The notes beneath the pieces were generated by a model that was not told the DNA's origin, searched no databases, and saw nothing but the letters and a program-made list of their open reading frames with translations. From Fasciola hepatica (taxonomy: Eukaryota; Platyhelminthes; Trematoda; Plagiorchiida; Fasciolidae), in assembly GCA_948099385.1 (NCBI GenBank), contig CANUEZ040000165.1, forward strand, positions 6,832,501 through 6,896,500: a DNA stretch of 64,000 nucleotides, in the 5' to 3' direction. A program made the position numbers and the translations under genes. Shown in pieces: positions 25,401-36,800 of this stretch; within the stretch, counting starts at the first letter, position 1, and the number at the start of each line of letters is the position of its first letter.

Positions 25401-28389
25401 GTAAAGGCGTCAGATAAGTGACCTCCGGTAGACGGCAGGCCATCATCTACACCCAATGTATTTGGAAATTTTCTCGCTGCACATTTGAATGCATCATTAC
25501 AGTCGTGACTACCAATACTAGTGGCTTTACGTATCCTATAGAATGAAAAACAAAATAGTGTACGACGTATACTGACATTATATGGGACACTCAAGTGACG
25601 CTAGTCAGGCTGATCGGACCAGTTTCCTTATCTCAGAGGACATTTAAAGCAACAGAAGTCTTTGAATACAAGTCCAGAGTAGTAGATGGTGCAATATTAT
25701 CTTCCAGGAAGTGCACATGAACTGGCATCATGCGTAACACTCTAAAATGATTCAGGGTATTTTCATGGAACAGAATTTGATTGCATAAACATGTTAACAC
25801 TGAGGATGAAAAGAGATCAAGTTCAATTTGCTCCCTTTGAGGAAAAACCGGCCGGACCACTGACCTTATCACACTTCATCTTCATTAGTACTCCATATAT
25901 TTAGAAGGAATATATCGCTAACGAATTCTCCTTTCAAGGTTAGTGTGGAGTCTTGGGCAATTGTTTAACATTAAATACCGGTCAGTTCCGCGAACTCACT
26001 TCTCTATCATCCAATTTTGACGAACGCTTTTGTAATTGACTTTATTATTTACTTCGTGGTATTTGCCCCATTATGTCTACTAACAATATGTTGAGTAGTA
26101 AGTTGCGAAGTTCGACCTCTCTGGAGTGTGTAAACAGATTTTGTCCACACTGTGCATTTATATACCGGTATAAGTGGATTGTTGCGAAGTGGTAATGTGG
26201 CTAGATACTACGGTTTCTGGAGACACTAGCTGCTGAAGGGAGAATAAATAGGCTTTCAAAGATCCACAGATTTGCTATACTTTTATTAGCTCGAAGAAAA
26301 ATCTGCATTTCAAATGAACTCATACACCCTGAGCGACTAACTTAAAACAAACGGTCATCATAGTGTATGCAGGCACAGTTTATCGTCCAAATTAGAATGT
26401 ATTCAAAATTTTGTCTTCGACAAAAAGCTAGCAGAAACTATGTTTACTTCTTTTGATTCATCACACCACACTGTTCTGTAATTCTGAAAGGGGGCCACAA
26501 CCAATCGAAGGTTGTCGAAAGGGGAAATTGATCGATGGTGACAGAAATCGAACTCGGGAGCTCGCGGTCCGAATTCCAAGATGATTTCGATTTACCCACC
26601 GATGGTTTGTCCAGACACGCAAAAGTATGACTCTATGCAGCATAATTTTTCATACCATTGAACCAATATGCCTAATAATAATTCTACATTAACTCATTTA
26701 TAAATGCATCTCGTATTTGCTGCTGTTCACGATTCAAAGTCGCATCGGCCCAATCTCATGTTAGAACATACACGTTAAACTGTCCACGATGTGCGCAGTA
26801 TAATTACTCCAAGCGTAACCATGAAAAACTAACAACCAGCGAGTTAGAGCGGAAGGCATTATGGGAATAATTCTACGAAATTCACATTTGACAGCTAAAA
26901 TACTTCCAAGTCGACCCTCGGTAGGAAGGAATTTTTGAGTACACATTCAGTGGTAAAGTAAATTCACTTATCACACCATGACCACATAAACAGACAAATT
27001 TCTCAGTTGGCACTGATTCAGTTACCACCGTTAAATAGAAATTGCTTCTACCTGCGACGATAGTTTTCTTTTTGTGTCGCACGGCATACTTCAAGATGCA
27101 GTCCGTGATGGCACATCACGTGCTTCAGTATAATGTATGCAAGCTTGGTCCCGAACGTATATGATTGCATTGTAAACACATCCTGTTTACAAAGTAATGA
27201 GAACCAGTGATTTTAGGCCTCTGTTTGCAACTTTTAGTGGACGACTAGTGTTATCGAAACTTGACAGACCTGTTTGTTTGATTGCTTAGCAGGTCAATAG
27301 TACTTTTACATTCCGTAAAGCACAATTCGAATATGACTCCATTACTTCGTAATCCAGTTCCTGGACAAATTCCAATTCTAAGCCGGAGTTTCGTTGTGAA
27401 ATTCCAGCGCGTTACGTACTCCTAGTGTCATTCCGGTGTACAACAACCAGCGGCTGAGAGGATGCAGTTTCACTGTTTGATGCGGGAAACCACCCGCTCT
27501 ATTTGGGAGTTCTTTGCTCAGTTGCAAAACAGACATCCAGGTGCAGTTTTGACAACCAACTTGAGATGTAAACATGCAACAGACTAATTGCTGGGACTGA
27601 TTGCTCCGAATTGCAAAAGCGCCCTCCTTTACAGATTTATGAGCAGTACCGAGATTTGCGCAGTGTCCTTAGAAAAGAACCACAAGTGCTGATTAGTTCA
27701 GAAAACCCTCAGTCAATTACAACTTCACGGAGACAGCCAGCTTAGTGAACTATCAAAGATACTAAACTCATTCACTGTTCTCAGCTCAACGGCCAACATT
27801 CTAAACAGTGAAACGCATGTGAGTCCTATATATCCGTGAACAGCCCTACTTAGTACAACAAGTCCTTAGTAATACATGTACAACCTCCGACTTCCAGTCC
27901 CTCACGTTACTCAACTGTATTTCTTACTTCTAAGGTCACATCACCCATAAGTTTCTCGTCAAGGCTTGTATGCAACATTCTTTCATAATGGATATCCGAA
28001 ACGTTGATTCCTTTACTTCAAAAGCGGCTCCTGAAGGTGTTGATTTTCGTACACACCTCTATCTTACTATCACGACGGTCAAAGATAGAACAGGGCACCA
28101 ATGGCCAGTACTGAGCTCGTGCGAACTAAGCCCCACTGACGATCACTGGAATACCCTGATGTGCTGGTTTCTTGTACCGCGGCTCCGGCATTTCTATCAT
28201 GAGTGTGTCTTGTACGAAGCGTATACATGCATCAATACCGTTTGCCCGAGTCCCATTATTTTCGTTTTGTGTAGTTAATATTTGATTGCTGAAAAGTCTG
28301 TAGTGGTGCTGAAATGACTCCAGTGATTATTGAAGTAAATGATTTCAAATTTTGATGAAGTGCAGCATCATTACCCTCGGATGATGTTA
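22491..28389. other. Long stretch without a recognised gene; two tRNA-like SINE heads
   Basis: A tRNA-like head with a B-box GAGTTCGAGCCTC lies at about 23490-23572 (+). Another, with CGAGTTCGATTTC, lies at about 26530-26600 (-). Neither folds into a good tRNA. Frames are short (60-85 codons) and lack domains. Direct inspection found no splice-paired coding exon. Confidence 0.45.
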
Positions 28390-29060
28390 GTAAGAAAGAA
28401 AGCGTTGGGTGACTTGATCTCCAACGGAGGTAACAACACCTGTGAGTTCTTCAGCTTGGGCTACTTTAATTGTGACCCCGTTGAAACGGAATGGAAAGGA
28501 CCGTAGAATTTGCGTTGCCTATTGCAACATCTTAAACTTCTGGAACAGTCAGTTTGTTTATCTCTCGAGTCAGAGGAAATGATTCACGAGTTTCCGGGTT
28601 CTAAATTATTCTCGAAACTCGGGTTGGAAGATGCCTTATTAAAACTTCGACTCGATGAACAGTCCAGTTAATTGAAAACCACTAATACGCCTTTTGGTTG
28701 GTTGTTCCAGAACCAACCCAGTCAATTCTCTCAACCTACGATTTGAAAAGTGTTTCAGATTTTCAGGTTGGTACTGTTATACATGCTTCCACTGAAGAAT
28801 CATATAGCAAACGGATATTTTCTTTACTAAAGAGATTGTATAAACGTAACATTGCCATCAGTCCTGGTTAGTGTGTCATCCTGTTTATGTAGTTTGACTG
28901 ATGCACACGGTTTTGCCCCAACTCAAAAAGCTTTGTGCCATTACCCAACACCCTTTTCCAAAATTTCTGACTAAATTACGTCCACTTCAGGCTTGCTTCA
29001 GTATTATTCCAGATTAATGCCCAATTTCTTGCTAACGCTAACCGATGACTGAAATTTTCG
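28390..29060 (+). pseudogene. Ty3/gypsy reverse transcriptase fragment
   Basis: In shifting frames the sequence reads SSSAWATLIVTPLKRNGKDR and RICVAYCN (fingers), then FPGSKLFSKLGLEDALLKLR with LDEQSS and NTPFGWLF (motif A region; the catalytic Asp aligns with the Glu or Asp of LEDAL). Further on come EHIANGYF-like and GFAPTQK, then LLQYYSRLMPNF from the connection region. These are hallmarks of Ty3/gypsy RT. Stops and frameshifts are frequent. No LTR, protease or integrase is next to it. Confidence 0.8.
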
Positions 29061-29633
29061 AGAGCCATAACAGCAATCATCCATAACGATCTACCCTCTC
29101 GAAGAGCACAAACGGGAATCTTGAACTTCACTCCTGTTTAAATCCACTTTGAGTTGGCTGAGCATGACTTGATTTCACTCCACTTCCAGTTGGCTATGAT
29201 TTATCTTGACTTAACTTGGATTTAACTGAACTAGAGTGAATTGACTGAGAATGGAAATTCATTGATTCTGAAACCTTCAATTTATACAGATGACATCGGT
29301 ATATTTCGTCACCAAAGGTGTTCGGTGATACGCTCTTGACTGCATCTGAGTATTGAAATAATTGTATATCTGATCATAAAGGTGTAACATCACGGCGTTC
29401 TAATAGTTGTACTCCACCACAGGTATTTTGTTGTCGCACCTCAGAACATCTTGGTTTCTATCAAAACAAGTCATGTTGTAAAACATGCAAATATGCGTAC
29501 TTACATGCGTAATAAATTGGATATGACAACAGGTTTGCATAAGTTGTCCTTCATCCCGTTCACTCATAAAATGTAGGTAACCATGCTACCAAACTGAAAA
29601 AAAAGTAAAAGCAATCCCCAAGCTCGTTCACGT

Positions 29634-29710
29634 GCTGTCGATCGGAACTGAGCTACTGAGAGCGTCGTACTAGATTTTTATCGACAGCAAATTTCAACCA
29701 CGTATATATA
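29634..29710 (+). promoter_or_regulatory. Candidate core promoter of the SEA gene
   Basis: TATATATA at 29703-29710 lies 35 bases upstream of the predicted start codon (29745), so transcription from it would give a leader of only 10-15 bases. Upstream, GCTGTCGAT (29634-29642) and its exact reverse complement ATCGACAGC (29680-29688) form a 9-bp inverted repeat that could be a paired factor site. Placement relative to the exon is the only support. Confidence 0.35.
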
Positions 29711-29744
29711 CAGAGTGCACCAGAATTTAAGAACGACTGTCAAG

Positions 29745-29793
29745 ATGCTCGTGCTGAACACCGTAGTCGTTGCATTCATTTTGCTTGTCTTTG
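29745..29793 (+). CDS. SEA gene exon 1: signal peptide
   Basis: It encodes MLVLNTVVVAFILLVF plus one base, a short hydrophobic N-terminus typical of a cleaved signal. The donor is G|GTAAGT. The start was chosen because it is the first ATG after the TATA box and opens directly into the hydrophobic core. Confidence 0.6.
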
Positions 29794-32700
29794 GTAAGTA
29801 GTCTGTTTGGAGCCAGTTTTATTGGATCTATTCTTACGAATGTGGTCGTCATTTCTTGACCGCCCTTCCTCTCTCTCTTTCTCCATCAATTTCCGTAGTG
29901 AATACAAAGAACACCACTACCAACGACACAGTTAGTGAGTATTCACAATAGTGTTCAACAGTGGTTACATTTTGAGTTTTGGTTCATGCTGTCAATAAGC
30001 ATCTGATTGCGGATTACATGACTGATATGCAAATGAATTTGTGACCTTGAGCGTGATCGTGACCCCAGAGATGACCCTGAAAATATGATCATTCAAATTT
30101 CGTACTCATTTTAAAATAACTGACTTCAAACTTTGTTCAATAATTGCAAAACTTATCAGAAACTGTTATTTATGTTTATTGGCAAACGAAATCTGGATTG
30201 ATCTTTTAGCGCCCTGCTTAGTATGAATAACTCCACAGTTAATTTAGTTGTCCAGCATGTCTTTCTGTATTGCTCATTCTTTTCCACTGTTTTCGTAAAA
30301 CGTTTTGACAAAAGTCGTCAATTTATCTTTCACACGGATCACAGTCGTAAGATTTGGAATCTGAAATAAGTTTATTTTGGTCGTAAGTCTCCTGGATACA
30401 TGCTAAGTAAGATTGACCGCGCATTATTGTGGTCAGTTTGTGTTCATAAATTCCATTCCCTCATCTTACGAATGGCAACTCTGCCCTCTTCCAGGTGCGA
30501 ATATGGTTTCGTAGTTGACTGTGATTTTGGTAACCTGTTATTTTCAATTGAGTAAGAACAGAAAATGAAGTTTCAGTTTCACTGACCAGAAAATTATCAG
30601 CCACATTTGTCAGCACTGGTGTGATTTGATTTTCTTCAGAAGACTGGACATTTGAGAATTCAACTGACAATCAAGTGGAAGACTACCACTTCGACTCGGA
30701 CCAATAGATTTGAATTCCTTTAGGTTCTATTTCCATTTTTTATTTCGTTATATTATTTCAATTTCAATCAGTAATTGTGGTATGTCATTTCAGGAATGGG
30801 TCACAGTCAGTGAAAAGCCACAAATTAGGGAATGTGACTCGTGTCGGCACTGGCTTATTTTATTTTGGAGCTTTTGTCGAGATTTGTTGGATATTTAAGT
30901 TATTGATTTTAATTAAAGCATTGCATGCCTTTAAAGTTTGCACCTCGGTAAAGGCGCCCTGTCACCGACACCAACCATTTAATCATCTTTCCCTCTGCGA
31001 TAAATATGGTTGGAGAAATTTCTTAGAATCGCCGTCTATAACACGATGTCAAAGTGAACATATAAGAAAAACAGGGGAGCAAAATATCACACGGTAATGC
31101 TTAAAGTATGTAATGGTTTTGTATATTGATATCGTATGCTTTGAATCATCATGCAGTATTAAAGCCCAGTTCACCACTGAAGACCATGGGAGTCCAGAAC
31201 AGCTGCGTCGTCCTGCTTATTAGACATCAACAGCAGAGAAAATCCACAAAGTCCTCACTGGATCCCGAATCCGAGATGAACGATTGTGAGTCATAAGCCT
31301 AAATACCCGGCTACTCCGAATGGCTGACAGCAGTTTGTTGAACATCAACACTATATGACACGGTAACCTTCCGTCACTAGCATCGGACGGCAGCAGCCTG
31401 CGCCCGCACTGCGACCGATTCCTGTAGTGGATGACTTGCATGTAACAGTCTAAATACAACGAAGTCATTCTGTTATAGACATCCTGCAGAAACTGGTTCC
31501 CAGTTGCTTTGTATTAGTAGGAGATTCGATTTCGCTTGGTATGATCCATCATGTAGAGTGAACGTTCAAATCACCAATTATAAGGAGCATTCATGATTCT
31601 CATTACTGAAAAATAATATAACGTATGAAAAGATTTGTCTGTTTTTAGTATTTTCAATAGATAACCGGACGCACTACCACCTACAGTAATACTAACTGTT
31701 TAGGAGAACCAGTGATCAGTCGTATCTGTAATGGATGAAGACTTAGTGATAGATTGCTTCATTATCAGTCAGAACAATTCAGGTTTGATTCTGTACCGTA
31801 AATGTCAACGAAATGACCTCCGATTTCTCCCTTGAAAGCAATCCCACACAACCTCTTAGAATAGGGAACAGTGAGGTGGAAAGTTTGTTTTTAGAAATAG
31901 CGAATTCTACGCACACATGATCCTAGAGTTCTCACATATCCATAAAAGTCTCCTGACATATTGATGCACAAAGGAGAATCACACAAAGTATCTACTCGAA
32001 CGGTATTCGGCCCCAGCGGGTTACTTCATCAACTTTAACAACCGTATGGAAATGGACCGCGACACTGTTTGAGTAAATAAGAGACCTCTTCTGCCAATGT
32101 TTACATTACCGCAGCTGCAAAGAATCTGATAGAAATCTGTGAGACATTGGAATCAGCAAGACCGTTTGAGTGATTTGAAAAACTCAACTGCGCCTTCGTG
32201 TGTGTTTCGAGGCTGATTTAACGATCTGATCTATTCCATCAACCAAATGGTAGTTTTCTACTATAACTGTTGTTTTGCATGTGTCACGGCTTTTGGTATT
32301 GTTTGATATGATCTTCCGGGTAGCTGTTGGTGCCTATTTTCTGGTCTGTTTTAGAGAGAGTTCTGACTAGGGAACTTTGTTATGCAATTGTGCGAGACTA
32401 GAAAATGGTAAATTACGTCCACTCCAATTTGATTTGCGATGGATTCTACGCTATCCTGAACAGTTTTGACGTCTGATCAGTAAAATATCTAAAAACGTGA
32501 ATTATATTCTCATTCACCTTCGTGAGAAACAGAGAAGTTACGGGGGCATAGATTTCAGGATGATGAATGAAGTGAATAAAATGTTCCTCATTTAAAAGTG
32601 ACTAGAAAGGTAAACATATGGGTATTACAAATAGGCTTGAACTAGGAGTCGTCGTAGTGGTGATAAACAAATAGGCGGGGAGGCTCGTTTTCTGTGATTC

Positions 32701-33864
32701 ATAATCGTGTCATTATATCACAATTTATTACGAAGAGTCAGGGAATTCGATTAATTAGTCGAGTAGGTGGAAGTGATAAGAATGCATGGTCATGAAGTTT
32801 TCGTCTCGGGATAACTCCAAACTGGAATTCGATCCCTTCACACTTTTTGTCCCATTTCGTCTGATCTGAGGCCTGTTTTATGGTTGACCGTAGGATAGGG
32901 AAATAGTAAGGCACAGTCAAATCATTTTTGAGTTCACAAAGTAGGACTGGAGAGGCTCATCCCGACAGATTCCACTCCGTCTAGAACGCGACATTTTTAT
33001 TATTATTATCATTTTTATTATTGTTGCGATCTTTCGATATGCTTGAAGTTCGCTTCAACGGACCCCCAGAGATACATCTGTCATACCTGTTCGTGCACAT
33101 TAGCTCCCGCTGTTCGGTAATATCTTATGAGTATTTGTCCTTTCCACGCCTCGCCTTTTCCTGTGTGACTGGATTCCTCTGACCCCTCGGTCTCTCTGTC
33201 TCTCCCTTTCCTAACATTGACACCTGCCAACCAGTTCTGCCTTTCCCCCTTTGCTAGTCTATATTATTCTATGACACTTGAATAGACCGCTCCCCTATAG
33301 TTAGCTCCCGCCGGTTTCACCGCCATTACAATCTGAACATTCGTCAGAGACACTTCTGTCTCTGCACCTGTTGTTCTTGTTTGTCTGAATCCCTACTGTT
33401 CCCCCCCCGGGCCATGCCAACTGGATTCGCACCTGTGCGTGGTCATTGCGACCCGGACATCTGTTATTTTGCCTCCCCTTTTGTTGGTTCTGTATATGTC
33501 TGTCACCTGCCAGTCTCTCTTAGGGTGGCGAGAGTCTCCATCACTCCATCGTTAACTGCTTTCACTTGCGCGCTTAATCCACCACTCATCTCTGATTGGC
33601 TCGTTTCGACGGTATGTTCCCGCACTTTCATTGTTACTCCGACTAGCGCGTTCGCATTTCTGGTTAAACTTACCTTGTCAAGACTGCCGTTGGTTTATTG
33701 CTGGTTTGTGTTGCCGAACGATTCACAATTGAGGTATGTACACGTGTCTTGTTTGACTTTGCTCCTATAATACACGCAGCAGTTGGATAATTCGTATTCT
33801 GGACTTAACGCGTTATTGGCTCTCTGCGAGTCACTCAACAACTGATTGGGATTTCGTAACAATG

Positions 33865-33897
<33 letters not shown>

Positions 33898-36800
33898 AGT
33901 AGCAATAGTAGTAGTATCGAGAGTTTTACTAGGGGATCTAGTAGTTTCATGTTACCCACACGCTCGGTGCAACGACCCAACATCCCGATATTCCAAAGCC
34001 CTTACAAGTTCTATCTGAATAATGACTTCATTTAACTCTGATTTGGTTCATCAAAATAGATGTGAGAATCGACGGAAGATTGTACTTTAATGGCAAGCCG
34101 GCGAAGTGGACGGCAGAAATGAGTGAACCGGGATCTGCCTCATTCAATAATGTTCAGAAAACATTGTGTGAAAGTGTAAGTTTTGTTCTATTTATGTTTA
34201 TCACATAAGGGCTCTAAATTTCCAACCAGCCTAATGTCTTTACAGTTTATCTTGCCAATCTTTATGACGAGGTCTGAATGACAGATGACTTTTTAACTCA
34301 TTCGAGTTGGACCCAAAGATTTACATTCGAAATAAATAAAACAAAGGTCTGATTCAATGTGTACTCACGACCCCCTAACATAAACAAGGCAGATTGTGCT
34401 GGGAAGTATTCGATTTTATCATAAATCGGTTTGAACCTACCATGTGGGAGATTAGTATCAGCGGCGCGTATGCTCAGTTTTGGTGAAGCTGTGCGCGGCA
34501 GCTTGTCTACAGTTTGACGGGGTAACCTGGAAAAATATAATCAGTTTTAGTGAGGTCATCCGCATTTGAGGGCTTTCTGTACCGTCTCTTACATTATTTT
34601 AAAACAGTATCCAAACTATTCGGAATTTCCACCCGAATAATTGTTTGAGATGCCCTTCTGAATGGTCAAAAGACCTGCACATAGTCCTCCCTACATATCT
34701 CCAATAAAAGGCCGCACCGTACCATGTTCGACCACAATTACTTACGTGAATACATCCTTGTGATTATAGATAAGAGCCTCATTAGTTCTTCCGCGACCGT
34801 ATTAGATAATCGAGAGGCGATTTATAGCAAGACTAGCTGACAAAGACAAATCTGTCAGCTGTTTTTCGCATTCTCAGTGGACGGAGTTTACTAAGCACGT
34901 GAAATCACATCGCGGTCACAGACTGACTGTGAGGAGAACAATGGAGACGAGAGCTACAGTACAACTCTAACATTACCATTGTATACTTAAATATATATGT
35001 ATATATATATATGCATATATATATTGATAGCAAGTAGTACGTTAACGTGTAGACAAAATTTCCCCGGAAGCACACGACCGGTTTCGCGGTTGTTGCCGCT
35101 CATCAGCTATGCGTACCCGGTACTATATATATACATATATATGTTCCACACCCACCTGATTTCGGACTGTGTGCGAAACAAAACACGGTACAATCAGGGA
35201 GGAAGGGGTAGGTAGTCCCGATGCATGATTTATTTATGGGAGTAATAATGAAGGTTGCCCAAGCCAAAAAAGGTGATTTTCTTAGTGGTCCACAACTGGA
35301 GCGTTCAACTATCCAAAGCTTAACCCTCAAGGCAGCGGGATAAAATGTAGGGTCCGTAACCCACTGGGAGCCGGTGACTGAATGCTCAGTTCATTCGCTC
35401 TTCGGATGAGGCCAGTCCACCTCTTCGCCACAGATGCCGATGTGCATATCGTTATACCCCTCATGAGCCACCCATGGATGCTTTGGAATCACGGTTTGAT
35501 CGTCTCCCTTAGACCGACTATTATTCAGTCAACCCGGCGGAGAGCGCTGGACATTCGCTTTCGTCCTCTCACTTTAGTGGGAACACCTTTGTCACAAGAA
35601 GGCAGTGTGTTAGACACACGGTCACTTGTGAGTGTTTTCGAGAGGCTTTCAGGACGAGTAGTGACCTCGAAGACTGAGACACCCACCCCAGACTACACTG
35701 AAGCATTGGGAGATTATTACAAATGTATTCCGATTCGCATATGAATCCACCATCAATTTTGCGGTGTGGTAGTAATAAATAATCGTACCATACGAATGAC
35801 CGACTGCAGTTTCACTTGGTAAAATTTACAGGTTTGTTGGTGAATTGTCTAGGGACATTTAAACTGCATTCCGCACAGGGCTACTTTTATGTTTGTCAGT
35901 AGGCAAATTATTGAAAATTTCACCTAGGTTATAGGTGACCGGTCTGATTGCATTGTCCTTATTTTCTGCATACTGAGGCCGTTCTCACAAGTGAAGGTTG
36001 TTGTGAAAAGATTATGGACGGACAAATGTCAGTATGCAGTCTGTTCTTCGGAGGTCTACAAGGTGTTAGTATAGCTTGAAGGTCATGAAGCTAGTTGTCT
36101 AGATTACTTTCCGACAGCATTATTGCGTGTGTTACCAAGTTACCGTTTCACGATAACTTTAACTTGTGGGAATTACTTCAGTGCGCAAAAAATAAAGACA
36201 ATGCAATCAGACCGGTCCATTATAGCCTAAGTGAACTTTTCAATGATTTGCCTACTGACAAATATAAAAGTAGCCCAGTGCGAAATGCAGTTTAAATGGG
36301 CTCAGTTTAGCTACGATATTTTTGGACGTAAACCAGTTTCAAATTTTTTCCACTAATAAAACACCTTGCACATGAGAATATAAGCAAACTCCACCAGTCT
36401 TCTGTGATTCAGTTTCTGAATAACAATGACCACTCCGAATTTTGCTGATTCAATGCACTAAAATCCCTTATTATCAGTCAATTTCCAACGGACAGTATTT
36501 CGGGTCAAATCTCTAGTAGTGCCTACATGTATGCATATATGCTATCCTCATGGGGTGGTTCAAGAATAAGCGCCCATCCACATGAGATTCTGTTTTGGTA
36601 ATGGTATTTCCGCATGAGTCACATTCACTCATTTCCCGAGCACTTGAAAAGTCCTAGCGTTAGTACCTTTGAGTTCACGTTTTTACAATCCTCGCACAAC
36701 GACTCCATATCTTCTGATAGACAAGGTAGTGGTCTCGATAGTCAAAATATCTAACAACCACTTACCTTCACAACTAAATCCGTAACGTTTTCATCTCTAA

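Noticed and set aside
33300..33355. Hammerhead on the minus strand (CTGACGA ... GAAACCGGCG)
   Set aside because: The 22 bases between the two core boxes do not form a stem II and stem I strands do not pair.
33381..33770. 129-codon frame
   Set aside because: It sits in a CT-rich, repeat-bordered stretch with biased composition; no domain or splice pairing.
36095..36295. 66-codon frame
   Set aside because: It lies almost wholly in the right arm of a palindrome and has no counterpart preserved in the left arm.
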